A stretch of DNA of 64,000 nucleotides from Candidatus Symbiopectobacterium sp. NZEC151 (GCF_025962655.1 NZ_JAGFPE010000004.1:372001-436000); one strand, 5' to 3'. Positions 28,660 to 38,045 are shown, numbered from the stretch's first letter. Made by a program: numbers and translations. The notes: generated by a model from the sequence alone, not told the origin.

Positions 28660-29109
28660 CACCATTTAATAAGCTAAAGTACGAAAGAGATATTTATTTT
28701 TATAATATCTTTTAAACAATTCTATTGAAAATAGAATAATTGCATATGAGATATTTTCAATATGTTAAGTTTTTATTACTCAAGTCAACATCTGCTAAAT
28801 ACTCCCGTATTATTGATGCTTGACTTCTCATCGTGCAAGGCCAACTCTGACGGGAGGTAGCACACTTCTAAGTACAGCGCTATTATGCGAGGCTATTTAT
28901 ATGTTGACTTCTAAATAGCTGGTCCGAATAGTAAATCACTTAGTAACTTATGGTGATTAATCCGTTTCTTATCATTATAGCTATTTAGTTCTAGCTCACA
29001 CCAACCCGAAGACATTGCTACGAGCAGGTCTGTGACGTAAGTATACATTGGTAGTTTTAATTAAATTAACAATCGGAACTGAATTAAGATCTATTATTAA
29101 TGCCTAAGA
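28660..29109. other. non-coding island stretch with a small inverted repeat
   Basis: No gene is supported in this 450-bp stretch between the metallopeptidase gene and the convergent zinc-ribbon gene. It has one perfect 8-bp inverted repeat (GCTATTTA 28892-28899, TAAATAGC 28912-28919). Lower AT content in 28800-28880 hints at decayed sequence of another origin. Confidence 0.4.
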
Positions 29110-29979
29110 TTAATCACCAGTTTCTTCTGAAAGTGCCTGTATAACTTGTCCACACTCTCCACATACTACGAGAAGTTGGCTACCTTCTTCATACCCATAA
29201 ACTTCACTAATTAAACTATGACAGTTAGGGCATTTTATTTCTCGATCAAAGCCTATGAATTTAAGGAATAAATTTTGAATCAATGAAACTGCTGTACAAG
29301 TAAGTAGAAGGCAAATTTTAGCATCGGGGAAATTTTTATTTGAAGAGTGTACGGTTTCTGCAGCGAGGTCCCATGCGGATTCAATCGTTGAACGACAATA
29401 CTTTCTGAGGCTAGAATTGCGTTTCCCAGTAGCATATAAACCAATGATAATCCGGCAAATATTTTTAAAGTCAGCTACTTTAATGTTCTCTTTTTTTAAT
29501 ATGTCCTCATGATTTTTATAAAGATATCCAGCAAGCTCAACCATGCTCTCTCTGCATGTCAATCCAACACTTTGAATATCTTCAGGAGCACTAATATTGT
29601 TCAGAGCAATGGCGGAAGCATTTAATCTCCGACTAATAGAACTTAGCATATCAATATCTAAAGGTAACTCATTAATGACATGTTTGAAATCATTACTATG
29701 CCTTGCTTGTAGTCTTTGCGTTATGCCTAAGTGGAAAGAATATGCTTCATCAGCAGAAAAGAAAAACTCATTTTGAGTATATAGATTTAAAGGGATATTT
29801 TCACCTTCAGCAACCCACCAGTTACCATCGTTTTTTGTTCTGACATTCCAAATATTAACCTCAAAATCTAAGTCATTAAATGTTTTCTCGACCTGCATGT
29901 TTTTTATGTTTTCCAGATGTTGAGATTTTAAATATTCAGTTATTCTTCTCTCAGCATCAATTCTATACTCAGGCGTCAT
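29110..29979 (-). CDS. unrecognised protein with C-terminal zinc ribbon
   Basis: From the ATG at 29979 (AAGGA seven bases upstream) the product is 289 aa. The N-terminal part is alpha/beta (DLDFEVNIWNVRTKNDGNWW). The middle third is all-helical, with SVGLTCRESMVELAGYLY and RKYCRSTIESAWDLAAETVH, a layout that recalls HEPN-type helical bundles, though no Rx4-6H motif is evident. The C-terminus is a zinc ribbon, CPNC then CGEC. It diverges from the Mrr-like nuclease gene across about 390 bp, suggesting shared control. A defence role is inference. Confidence 0.55.
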   Translation of the reverse strand: MTPEYRIDAERRITEYLKSQHLENIKNMQVEKTFNDLDFEVNIWNVRTKNDGNWWVAEGENIPLNLYTQNEFFFSADEAYSFHLGITQRLQARHSNDFKHVINELPLDIDMLSSISRRLNASAIALNNISAPEDIQSVGLTCRESMVELAGYLYKNHEDILKKENIKVADFKNICRIIIGLYATGKRNSSLRKYCRSTIESAWDLAAETVHSSNKNFPDAKICLLLTCTAVSLIQNLFLKFIGFDREIKCPNCHSLISEVYGYEEGSQLLVVCGECGQVIQALSEETGD

Positions 29980-30372
29980 CTGCAATCCTTTTCGGTGAGA
30001 TCATAAACATGATAAAAAAACACAACACGAAAGTGTATGTTATTAACATATGTTTTTATGTCTTGCAATATCTACATAATAACTATTTTTATGCAACAGA
30101 TCCTTCAGTCGAGTTGTACTGCAAACTGCATGATTCCTGCTCCTTGCTTTTTACCGACAAACACATTTAGTGGGGCAGTCTACGCCAGAACCGGATCTTA
30201 ATCACAGCACAATGAAGCAGATCAAACATAGTATTGAAAGATTACTCTCATTATCTGGATCATCCAGTTGACAATGGAGTAAATTAAAACAGCGTATGTG
30301 AATCCACGGCTGCTTGCAGCAGCTTTTCTATGGTTATGGTTCTATCTTTCAGTTGGGGGCCCTGGGACAGCA
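29980..30372. other. divergent control region
   Basis: This stretch of 393 bp between two divergent genes holds a 53-codon frame (from 30009, MIKKHNTKVYV) that lacks a ribosome binding site and is not called. Promoters for both genes must lie here but none was assigned. A GTG at 30298 is an alternative start for the nuclease. Confidence 0.4.
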
Positions 30373-31986
30373 ATGGGACGCAGATCTGGATTTGAAGGTT
30401 TGATACGTGCAACAGTTAGGGCAGCAGCGGCTGCGGAACGCGAGCGAAAGAGAGCAGAAAGAAATCATTTTGCTGGAGTCCGGCGTCTGGAGCGTGAAAT
30501 TAAAAGAGACAACGCTCAAAGATTTCGTGAGCAAAAAGAAGCCGAGAAATTAGCTAAGGTTATGTATCTAGAGGGACGACAAGAAGAGGTGTCTGATTTA
30601 AACTCAGAGCTTGAAGATACTATTCTTGCTCTTTCGACCCTACTTGAACATACGCTCGAATTTGATGATTCGATAGATTTTTCCACATTGAAGAAAATCC
30701 CTAAGTTTGAAGACTTCAAAACTCCCCATCACTTATTACCTGAACCAGAGCCAGAACTGAGAGTTGTGAGTGTTCCTCCTATGTGGAAAATGATTTTTCC
30801 TTGGGTAAAAAGAAATTATCAACGTGAATTGCTAGTAGCTGAAGAGGCTTTCGTTAGATGCAAAGAAGAGCATTCGAGAAAGATTTCAAATCAGAAGATT
30901 GAATTAGATAAATTAACCGCAGAATATCAAAAACGCAGAAAAGTGTATTTTGATGAAATAAAAAATCAGCATGATGAAGTGGACCAGTTTGAGCAAAGTT
31001 ATCTAAATTGCGATTCTGATAGCGTATTAGCCTATTGTGAAATGGTTCTTACAAGATCTGAATATCCTGAAACTGGGTTCCCCCAATCATTCAGACTTGC
31101 ATATTTATCTGAAAATAAAGAATTGGTGGTGGAATATAACTTGCCTGAAATATCAATTGTCCCACGCGAGCTTGAATACAAGTATGTTAAGACAAGAGAT
31201 GCAATTGATGCTAAGGCGAGAAAAGCGAATGAAATAAAAGATCTTTATCAGAATGTAATAGCCGCAATTACACTCCGAACTTTTCATGAGCTATTTGAAG
31301 CAGATAGGGCCCTAGCTTTAACTTCTGTACTTTTTAATGGTGTCATCGACACCGTTGATCCGACGAGTGGACACGATATTAAGATTACCTTAGTTTCTGC
31401 CCGAGCGCACAAGGATGATTTTATGCAAATCAAACTTGATCGGGTTGAAAAAAGTGCATGCTTACGAAGTTTGGGGGCTCAAGTTTCAGTTCGACCTGAT
31501 GAGCTTCAGGCAGTCAAACCCATTCTTGAATTTGACATGGTCGATAAACGGTTCATTGAACAAGGGGATGCTCTTTCTGGCCTTGAAACACGCCCGAACC
31601 TGATGGAGCTTTCTCCTTCTGAATTTGAAGTACTAGTTTCAAATCTGTTTACGCAAATGGGGTTAGATACGAAACTCACCAGAGGTACAAAAGATGGTGG
31701 CGTTGATGCAGTTGCATTCGATACACGTCCAATCCTTGGCGGCAAAGTTGTTATTCAAGCGAAAAGGTATAAAGACACTGTTGGCGTAAGCTCCGTTAGA
31801 GATCTGTACGGTACTATGATGAATGAAGGAGCGAATAAGGGGATTTTGGTTTGTACCAGCCAGTATGGTAAAGATGCTTATCGATTCTGCGAAGACAAAC
31901 CTATAGAACTTATCGATGGCGGTGGCCTTCTTTATCTTTTAAAAGAACATGCAGGCGTTTCAGCTCGTATTAATCCAAACTTTTAA
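30373..31986 (+). CDS. Mrr-type restriction endonuclease with long coiled-coil N-terminus
   Basis: The C-terminal 129 residues are an Mrr catalytic domain: LSPSEFEVLVSNLFTQMG, GGVDAVAFD with the metal-binding Asp (about residue 445) and VVIQAKRYKD with the QxK catalytic pair (about 462-464), then VRDLYGTM and GILVCTSQYGKDA. The first 100 residues are Arg/Glu/Ala-rich and probably coiled coil (ERERKRAERNHF), and a second charged helix precedes the middle domain. ATG 30373 is chosen because MGRRSGFEGLIRA resembles the start of related nucleases; GTG 30298 would add 25 residues with a hydrophobic helix. Likely acts on foreign or modified DNA. Ends in a terminator. Confidence 0.8.
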   Translation: MGRRSGFEGLIRATVRAAAAAERERKRAERNHFAGVRRLEREIKRDNAQRFREQKEAEKLAKVMYLEGRQEEVSDLNSELEDTILALSTLLEHTLEFDDSIDFSTLKKIPKFEDFKTPHHLLPEPEPELRVVSVPPMWKMIFPWVKRNYQRELLVAEEAFVRCKEEHSRKISNQKIELDKLTAEYQKRRKVYFDEIKNQHDEVDQFEQSYLNCDSDSVLAYCEMVLTRSEYPETGFPQSFRLAYLSENKELVVEYNLPEISIVPRELEYKYVKTRDAIDAKARKANEIKDLYQNVIAAITLRTFHELFEADRALALTSVLFNGVIDTVDPTSGHDIKITLVSARAHKDDFMQIKLDRVEKSACLRSLGAQVSVRPDELQAVKPILEFDMVDKRFIEQGDALSGLETRPNLMELSPSEFEVLVSNLFTQMGLDTKLTRGTKDGGVDAVAFDTRPILGGKVVIQAKRYKDTVGVSSVRDLYGTMMNEGANKGILVCTSQYGKDAYRFCEDKPIELIDGGGLLYLLKEHAGVSARINPNF

Positions 31987-32128
31987 GTAATTCTGGGATG
32001 CCACTATCAAGTGGCATTTTTATCAAATACTGCACTTCATTAGACTGATTCTTCATGATTAGCTCTTGGGATTCTAAGGTGGCCTGCCAAAGCTTCTGTA
32101 AGTCAGTTTGCCGTTTATTACCGAGCAT
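31970..32128 (-). pseudogene. possible remnant of a protein C-terminus
   Basis: The minus strand keeps an open frame from 32164 down to TAA at 31970-31972 that reads like real protein: MLGNKRQTDLQKLWQATLES, QELIMKNQSNEVQYLI, then KMPLDSGIPELLKSLD. It has an ATG at 32128 but no ribosome binding site, and overlaps the 3' end of the nuclease gene and its terminator. It may be the tail of a deleted gene. Family unknown. Confidence 0.25.
31998..32021 (+). terminator. terminator of the Mrr-type nuclease gene
   Basis: A perfect 8-bp stem (ATGCCACT / AGTGGCAT, loop ATCA) is followed by TTTT, 12 bp after the stop codon. Confidence 0.8.
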
Positions 32129-32164
32129 CTGGTTAGGAACAGGGACTATGAACTCCAGCCGGTT

Positions 32165-32679
32165 CTAACACAGACTAGTCCTGTAATGGTTATAAAATGT
32201 GCTATAAGACCCCTGATTTGACTTTCAATCCTTCCTCATATAAAGTTACCGTTATCAGCTCTTACGCTGAAGAGAATATAAGTTTTCACTGAGATTAAAC
32301 ATTCTTCTAATGTGAGCCAGTGATGCCAAGAAGTGATTACTTGGCATAGGTATACAATCATCTTATCCCTGACTGTCAGTTATGATACTAACAGTAACCC
32401 CTGTATTTCCTATCAATCGTTTCGATTTTCATAAGATCTCTCATCAGTTCTGATGTAGATGCATTATCGATCAATATATTTCCTCACCTTGCGAATCTCA
32501 GAAGAAATTCTCCTATCGGCGTATTTTTTCTATATATGAAATTTTTTCGCCGAAAGGAGCAAGGACAGGAAGAACAAAGGATAAGTATATGTTGCAAAAA
32601 AAATCATTTTAAACGAGCTAAGTCCACGAATGTAAAGGCTTTTATGCTGTTTCGAGGTTTGGCAAAACAGGATTATGCT
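32165..32679. other. non-coding stretch before the polymerase gene
   Basis: The stretch is AT-rich with no supported gene. An in-frame extension of the following gene to ATG 32536 exists but has no ribosome binding site and reads like non-coding sequence (KNHFKRAKSTNVKAF). Confidence 0.4.
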
Positions 32680-34074
32680 ATGACTACTAAACCTAAAGGT
32701 TTTGATAATAAAATTGAAGCCCAATTAATTAACAAAAAAATCTGTTCCAAAGAAATACTAACAAAATACTCCGAGAAAGAGAAAAAATTTTATTTTAATC
32801 AATTGTACATTTGTGCAGTAGGTAGGCGTAGACACCCACATGTGGAGTCTGCTTCTTCAATATACTCAAGTGAAAGACGAGAGTATATTCCAAGAGCTAA
32901 ACGTTTTACTGAAATGAAAAAAGATTTAAAATTAATTGAACAAGCGAGTAATCACCTGGCAGGTAAATTTCCTGATGGATATATCGCCACAAAGTTAGGC
33001 TATGAAGTTTTTTCTGAAAGTTGTAATGCAATACAAAAAGGGTGCGGAGTTGTTGATGAAAGCAATAGGCCTTATAATCCTCCTAGAAATGGGATACGCT
33101 CAAGAATGCGAGAAGGTAGGAAATGCGATGTAAAAGAAGTTGTTCCTAAAGAGATATCTATTAATGAACTTGCCCTCCATCGCCTGATGATAGAGCTAAA
33201 AAAATGTAGAAATAATGATCATAAAATAGCCCAAATTGAAAGTATTCTATCTATGGCTAAAGCAAATAAATCGGGCTGTTTGCCAATAACATATGTTCAA
33301 AGCAGCTCTGGTCGATTTTATGCTGAAAATGAAATAAATCTACAAAACTGTAGTCGTCAGATACGTAAAGCGGCTTTAGCTGGGCTTTATGATATAGATA
33401 TAGAGAATTGTCATTATACTCTTTTATCTCAAATGTGTTCACGAATAAATGTATCGACTCCATGTACTGATTATTACATAAATAATAAAAAGTTGGTAAG
33501 GAAAGAAGTTGCTGAACTTTTCAATATTTCTGAAGATGATGCGAAAGTTATTCTAATTGCACTAATTTATGGCTCTAATTTATCACCTTGTGGTGTTCTG
33601 AAAAAATTGGATATAACCTATGATTCTAATGCAATTAAGGGAAGTTTTATTCATAAACTATGTAAGGAGATAAATTCTGTCAGAGATAATGTAATTAATG
33701 ACTATAAGAATAGAACGAAAGGTCATTTTAAAATATTAAACGATGCTGGTTTAATAATGAAAACAAAGGTCGAGGAATTTAAAAATGTGAAGCGATCTAA
33801 ATTGCTAGCGCATATTTTACAGGGGGCTGAATCATTGATTCTACAACATATGATTCGCTTTATGGGTGACAGTATTGTTTTACTCCAGCATGATGGCGTC
33901 ACATGTAAAAATATTGTTAATGCTGATGAGTTGAGAAAATATATTTATGCAAATACAGGATATGATCTCTCTTTCGACGTTGAACAGCTACCTGTCAATA
34001 TCCAATGTGTTGATGATGATGATGATGATTATCAGTTTAACGCCGATTATATATTAGATGTTTTTGCTGCATAA
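32680..34074 (+). CDS. divergent family-A (Pol I/T7 RNAP superfamily) polymerase
   Basis: From the ATG at 32680 (AGGA seven bases upstream) the product is 464 aa. Several polymerase I landmarks occur in order: GRFYAENEINLQN (211-223, cf. the GR...NLQN of Pol I), DIDIENCHYTLL (238-249, motif A position with catalytic Asp), AKVILIALIYGS (288-299, motif B with YG), LQGAESLILQHMI (cf. MQGTAADII) and LLQHDGV (401-407, motif C with HD, Gly replacing Glu). It lacks 5' and 3' exonuclease domains. H-Y-T-x-L after motif A and YGS are also reminiscent of single-subunit RNA polymerases. The tail has a poly-Asp run (about 445-450). Replication, repair or defence roles are open. Confidence 0.65.
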   Translation: MTTKPKGFDNKIEAQLINKKICSKEILTKYSEKEKKFYFNQLYICAVGRRRHPHVESASSIYSSERREYIPRAKRFTEMKKDLKLIEQASNHLAGKFPDGYIATKLGYEVFSESCNAIQKGCGVVDESNRPYNPPRNGIRSRMREGRKCDVKEVVPKEISINELALHRLMIELKKCRNNDHKIAQIESILSMAKANKSGCLPITYVQSSSGRFYAENEINLQNCSRQIRKAALAGLYDIDIENCHYTLLSQMCSRINVSTPCTDYYINNKKLVRKEVAELFNISEDDAKVILIALIYGSNLSPCGVLKKLDITYDSNAIKGSFIHKLCKEINSVRDNVINDYKNRTKGHFKILNDAGLIMKTKVEEFKNVKRSKLLAHILQGAESLILQHMIRFMGDSIVLLQHDGVTCKNIVNADELRKYIYANTGYDLSFDVEQLPVNIQCVDDDDDDYQFNADYILDVFAA

Positions 34075-34271
34075 TAATCGGTTAAGTAATTAGTTTAGAT
34101 ATAAGTCTTAGCAGGAAACCTGTCTGGATGAAATTTTATCTGATAACTTATTACATATAAAAGTACTAGTGCTTTACTTTTTTTGGCACCAAGAATCTCG
34201 GGTAGTTAAGGTATTATGTACTATTTAATACCTTCTATCCGTAATTAATGTAAGAGCATTAAGATGTGTAT

Positions 34272-35804
34272 CTAATCATCAATTGGTTCATAAGATGATG
34301 TTTGATCGTCTGAGGTGTATTCAGCCAATAACTTTCTCAGAGCAATCGAGTCGCTCACAAATCTGAGTTTTCCATTATCGAGCATGAAGCTCTGTGTATC
34401 ACCCGATAGATGATAAATTATAACCGCCCAACCAAGCCCTGACCGAGTTACAGTGATGCTTTTTAAAACTCGTTTTAACAAGAGGTTAAGCTCTAAACTA
34501 TCAGTAATACTTGATAGTTTTGCGCTATTAACAGCGTTAATACCCCGCTGTTCACGCTCGCCTTTTTCTATCTCCTCAGTTATTTTTTTTACTCGTGCTT
34601 CCATGTCACCGATGGTTTTAATGACAGACAAAGGAACCTCATCAAGTTCCTGTAGTTTATTGTTCAGTTTAGCTATGCGATTTTCAAGTTGTTGCCTTTC
34701 AAGATAGATTGATTGATCAGGTGTAACAACCTTTTTGAACTCAAGCCGACCTAGTATTGTTGCTAGTGCTTCATCTAACCCTTTGATTGAAAGATTTTGC
34801 GAACAACGCCCATCTTTGGCGTTTAAGCAACCATGATAGACGTACAGTTTCCCTTTTACTGTATGCTTTCTTTTTACTAATGCACCACCGCATCCGCATC
34901 GCAATAGACCGCTGTAAGGATTATTTTCGCTGCGGCGTCCCCGGTTGGATTTGCTTTGGTCAGATTGAAGTAATAGCCATTCATCTTTGCTTATTAGGGC
35001 AGGGTAGTATCCTTCTACTCGCTCTAGTTGAATCATTTCTCTTTCGTTGGTCGTTTCACCGGTCTGATAGGCACCGTATAGCGCAGGGTTCTTTATTGTT
35101 TTGGTTATCGAAGCGTGATTCCATTGTGCAGCACGAATCCCTGCGATGCCCTTTTTATTGAGCACCTTAGCTATCATGTTGCTGCCTTTTCCTTCCTGCT
35201 TTAGTCTAACTATCAGCCTAGCTGTTTCCGCTTTTTCACTGAAGTCGTATCCCTTTACAGTGCGCTGTAGCCAGAAAGGGAGGATTTTATTGATAGGTAT
35301 GCCGTTAAGTGCGTTCTGTCTCTGCTGTCCTTTGGTTTGCCGTAGGCGTAGTGCTTTGCGCTCTGATTCTTTGTGAGCAAGGTCGGCGGCTAAGGCGATA
35401 CGAATCACGCTTTGTAAGTCATTCAGGCTGCTTTTAGTCAAAACCAAGCTATCGGACAAACTAACGATTTGCACATCCTTACGGAGAATTTCTTTCACCG
35501 TTTCCTGTGTGGCATCGATACCTCGTCGTGAAAGGCGATCCAATGCTTCAATAATAATGGTTGAACCTGCCGCAATCTGTCCTTCATCTATTGCGGTGAG
35601 CATATCGGCTAACGAAGGGCGTCTACCCTCGCGGAAGGCACTGATACCTAAATCCTGAAAATTCTTGCTGGAAAGATTCAGCTTATTCCTGCTGGCGTAT
35701 TCCTCAGCCATTTCTGTCTGTCTGCGCAGACTGTCGCCTGATGCCTGTCTCTTGCTCGAAAAACGTACATAACTATAGGCGATCCCGTTGTTATCTTGTG
35801 GCAT
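34272..35804 (-). CDS. large serine recombinase (island integrase)
   Basis: The 510-aa product has the large serine integrase order: N-terminal catalytic domain with nucleophile Ser in AYSYVRFSSKRQASGDSLRR (about residue 16) and EALDRLSRRG; recombinase domain with NKKGIAGIRAAQWNHASI and NPALYGAYQTGE; zinc ribbon CGCGGALVKRK...C; and a coiled coil (LERQQLENRIAKLNNKLQEL). ATG 35804 is preceded by GGGA at good spacing; a TTG at 35816 is less likely. It reads inward from the right island end, its start codon only 38 bp from the ybiT start, as expected for the enzyme that made the insertion. Confidence 0.93.
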   Translation of the reverse strand: MPQDNNGIAYSYVRFSSKRQASGDSLRRQTEMAEEYASRNKLNLSSKNFQDLGISAFREGRRPSLADMLTAIDEGQIAAGSTIIIEALDRLSRRGIDATQETVKEILRKDVQIVSLSDSLVLTKSSLNDLQSVIRIALAADLAHKESERKALRLRQTKGQQRQNALNGIPINKILPFWLQRTVKGYDFSEKAETARLIVRLKQEGKGSNMIAKVLNKKGIAGIRAAQWNHASITKTIKNPALYGAYQTGETTNEREMIQLERVEGYYPALISKDEWLLLQSDQSKSNRGRRSENNPYSGLLRCGCGGALVKRKHTVKGKLYVYHGCLNAKDGRCSQNLSIKGLDEALATILGRLEFKKVVTPDQSIYLERQQLENRIAKLNNKLQELDEVPLSVIKTIGDMEARVKKITEEIEKGEREQRGINAVNSAKLSSITDSLELNLLLKRVLKSITVTRSGLGWAVIIYHLSGDTQSFMLDNGKLRFVSDSIALRKLLAEYTSDDQTSSYEPIDD

Positions 35805-35875
35805 AATGCGTCCCAAATCACGTTTTGATAAGAGTATATCCTTTGCTATTAAGTAACAACATTACGATGCAGTTT
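35771..35875 (+). repeat. right end of the island (attR) carrying a substitute ybiT 5' end
   Basis: This stretch matches 22301-22411 with gaps; the last 21 bp (35855-35875) are identical. It holds TGTGGCATAATG, the probable -10 region of ybiT, which also contains the recombinase start codon on the other strand (CAT at 35802-35804). AAGAG at 35829-35833 is the new ybiT ribosome binding site. Confidence 0.8.
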
Positions 35876-37435
35876 GGCAGTAAGCCGCTTTTTGAAAACA
35901 TCTCCGTCAAGTTTGGCAACGGCAACCGCTACGGGTTGATTGGTGCTAACGGTTGCGGTAAATCCACCTTTATGAAGATCCTCGGTGGCGATCTGGTGCC
36001 GAGCGGCGGTAACGTTGCCCTCGATCCGAATGAGCGCCTGGGTAAGCTGCGTCAGGACCAGTTTGCGTTTGAGCATTTCAGCGTGCTGGATACCGTGATC
36101 ATGGGACACGCTGAACTCTGGACGGTAAAAGAAGAGCGTGACCGCATTTACGCGCTGCCAGAAATGAGCGAGGAAGACGGCTATAAAGTGGCCGATCTGG
36201 AAGTTAAATACGGCGAAATGGACGGCTATAGTGCCGAATCTCGCGCAGGGGAACTGCTGTTAGGCGTCGGTATCCCACTGGAACAGCATTACGGTCTGAT
36301 GAGTGAAGTCGCTCCCGGCTGGAAGCTGCGCGTACTGTTGGCGCAGGCGCTGTTTTCCAATCCTGATATTTTGCTGCTCGATGAACCGACCAACAACCTG
36401 GATATCGACACGATTCGTTGGCTGGAAAACGTGCTGAACGAACGCAACAGCACCATGATCATCATTTCCCACGATCGCCACTTCCTGAATATGGTGTGCA
36501 CTCACATGGCGGATCTGGACTACGGTGAGCTGCGCGTTTATCCCGGAAACTACGACGAATACATGACGGCCGCCACGCAGGCGCGCGAACGTCTGTTGTC
36601 AGACAACGCCAAGAAAAAAGCGCAGATTGCCGAACTGCAATCCTTCGTCAGCCGCTTTAGCGCTAACGCATCGAAATCGCGTCAGGCAACGTCTCGTGCA
36701 CGTCAAATCGAAAAAATTCAGCTTGATGAAGTGAAAGCCTCCAGCCGCCAGAACCCGTTTATCCGCTTCGATCAGGATAAGAAATTGTTCCGTAACGCGC
36801 TGGAAGTGGAAGCGCTGGCGAAAGGCTTTGATAACGGCCCGCTGTTCTCTGGTCTTAACTTGCTGATTGAAGTGGGTGAAAAGGTTGCCATCCTGGGGAC
36901 CAACGGTATCGGTAAAACCACGCTGCTGAAAACCCTGGTGGGCGAGCTGGCAGGGGATAAAGGTACCGTTAAGTGGTCTGAAAACGTCAACATTGCCTAC
37001 TACGCGCAGGATCATGAATACGAGTTTGATGGCGATCTGACCGTGTTTGACTGGATGAGCCAGTGGAAGCAGGAGAAGGATGACGAGCAGGCCGTGCGCA
37101 GCGTACTGGGCCGCCTGCTGTTCGGTCAGGACGATATCAAGAAGAAAGTGAAAGTGCTCTCTGGGGGCGAAAAAGGCCGTATGCTGTTCGGCAAGCTGAT
37201 GATGCAGCGCCCCAATATTCTGGTGATGGACGAACCCACCAACCACCTGGATATGGAATCGATTGAAGCGCTTAACATGGCGCTGGAGCTCTATCAGGGC
37301 ACCTTGCTGTTTGTCTCCCATGACCGCGAGTTCGTAAGCTCGCTGGCGACGCGCGTACTGGAAATCACGCCTAACAAGGTGGTGGATTTCACCGGCAGTT
37401 ACGAAGAGTACCTGCGCAGCCAAGGCATTGAGTAA
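35843..37435 (+). CDS. ybiT: ABC-F family ATPase YbiT
   Basis: YbiT is a cytoplasmic ABC-F protein with two ATP-binding domains that acts on ribosomes, not in transport. Walker A motifs GANGCGKST and GTNGIGKTT, signature-type LSGGEKGR in the second half, Walker [14 protein letters not shown] and [13 protein letters not shown], and the linker rich in Lys/Arg are all present. From the TTG at 35843 (AAGAG seven bases before) it is 530 aa, as in E. coli. Its first codons are island-derived ([11 protein letters not shown] instead of MLSTNNITMQF, one codon shorter before NN), so the reading frame survived the insertion. Confidence 0.95.
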   Translation: MLLSNNITMQFGSKPLFENISVKFGNGNRYGLIGANGCGKSTFMKILGGDLVPSGGNVALDPNERLGKLRQDQFAFEHFSVLDTVIMGHAELWTVKEERDRIYALPEMSEEDGYKVADLEVKYGEMDGYSAESRAGELLLGVGIPLEQHYGLMSEVAPGWKLRVLLAQALFSNPDILLLDEPTNNLDIDTIRWLENVLNERNSTMIIISHDRHFLNMVCTHMADLDYGELRVYPGNYDEYMTAATQARERLLSDNAKKKAQIAELQSFVSRFSANASKSRQATSRARQIEKIQLDEVKASSRQNPFIRFDQDKKLFRNALEVEALAKGFDNGPLFSGLNLLIEVGEKVAILGTNGIGKTTLLKTLVGELAGDKGTVKWSENVNIAYYAQDHEYEFDGDLTVFDWMSQWKQEKDDEQAVRSVLGRLLFGQDDIKKKVKVLSGGEKGRMLFGKLMMQRPNILVMDEPTNHLDMESIEALNMALELYQGTLLFVSHDREFVSSLATRVLEITPNKVVDFTGSYEEYLRSQGIE

Positions 37436-37452
37436 CTTATCGCTTCTGTTAC

Positions 37453-37482
37453 CCCGCTGCGCGATTATTCGCGCGCAGCGGG
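37453..37482 (+). terminator. hairpin after ybiT
   Basis: A perfect 11-bp GC-rich stem (CCCGCTGCGCG / CGCGCAGCGGG) with an 8-base loop begins 18 bp after the ybiT stop. There is no T-run, so it may be a weak terminator or a 3' stabilising hairpin. Confidence 0.6.
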
Positions 37483-38045
37483 CGTTCCACCTAACATCCT
37501 CGCTCGCTTCCCTTTGATAGCCACCCGCTTTCTCTTTGATACATAGGATCTTGCAATCGCTGCATCCACCACGGTGCACTTAAGAGAACCCGTCGCTCTG
37601 CTACTCCCTTAGGGTTATAGTCACTTTTATTTATTATTTTTCGTCTGCAATTGACCGCCTATTTGTGTCATTTTTTCTTTCTCTTACCTGAGCAATATAT
37701 TCGGCGTTGTGATGTGATTCAAAAAATTTGCGTTAACGGTTTTTATTTAACTAAATTATTTAACGCTTTTTTTGAAAGATCCTATGTTGATCTGTGCAAA
37801 ACGAGAAAATCAGATATATTAAAAAATAATAGATATGATATTTAATTATGCTAAAAATCAACTATTTATATATTTTTGGTTTGTGGGTTAATCGATTAAG
37901 CAGCGAAATCGATACTGCAAAAAATAGAAGAATATAGTTATTGAGATTATTTCTCATTTAAATTCTGTGTAAATGGACAAAATAAAAGGATGATGCGTAA
38001 ACAATCACACTTATAACAGAAATAAGCAGGCTAATGTTCTGCTGC
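37483..38045. other. non-coding stretch upstream of hyb
   Basis: Apart from the AT-rich core (37640-38000) nothing coding is supported; a 64-codon frame at 37651 starts with TTG without a ribosome binding site and is rejected. A short hairpin (AGCAG...CTGCT) lies around 38028-38045, just before the FNR box. Confidence 0.4.

Larger units (their letters stand above)
22391..35875. mobile_element. serine-recombinase genomic island inserted in ybiT
   Basis: The region is flanked by the 21-bp direct repeats 22391-22411 and 35855-35875, is visibly more AT-rich than both flanks, contains no housekeeping genes, and has a large serine recombinase at its right edge reading inward. Removing it with one repeat would restore a normal ybiT with its own promoter. 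Cargo includes putative defence and DNA-processing proteins and a divergent family-A polymerase. There are no capsid, tail or conjugation genes, so it is neither a full prophage nor a self-transmissible ICE. Confidence 0.85.

Noticed and set aside
30009-30170. 53-codon frame between the zinc-ribbon and nuclease genes
   Set aside because: No ribosome binding site and it fills a divergent promoter region.
22391-35875. Prophage as explanation for the island
   Set aside because: No capsid, tail, lysis or packaging gene is visible; only recombinases and cargo.
37651-37845. 64-codon frame after ybiT
   Set aside because: TTG start, no ribosome binding site, AT-rich composition, no family resemblance.
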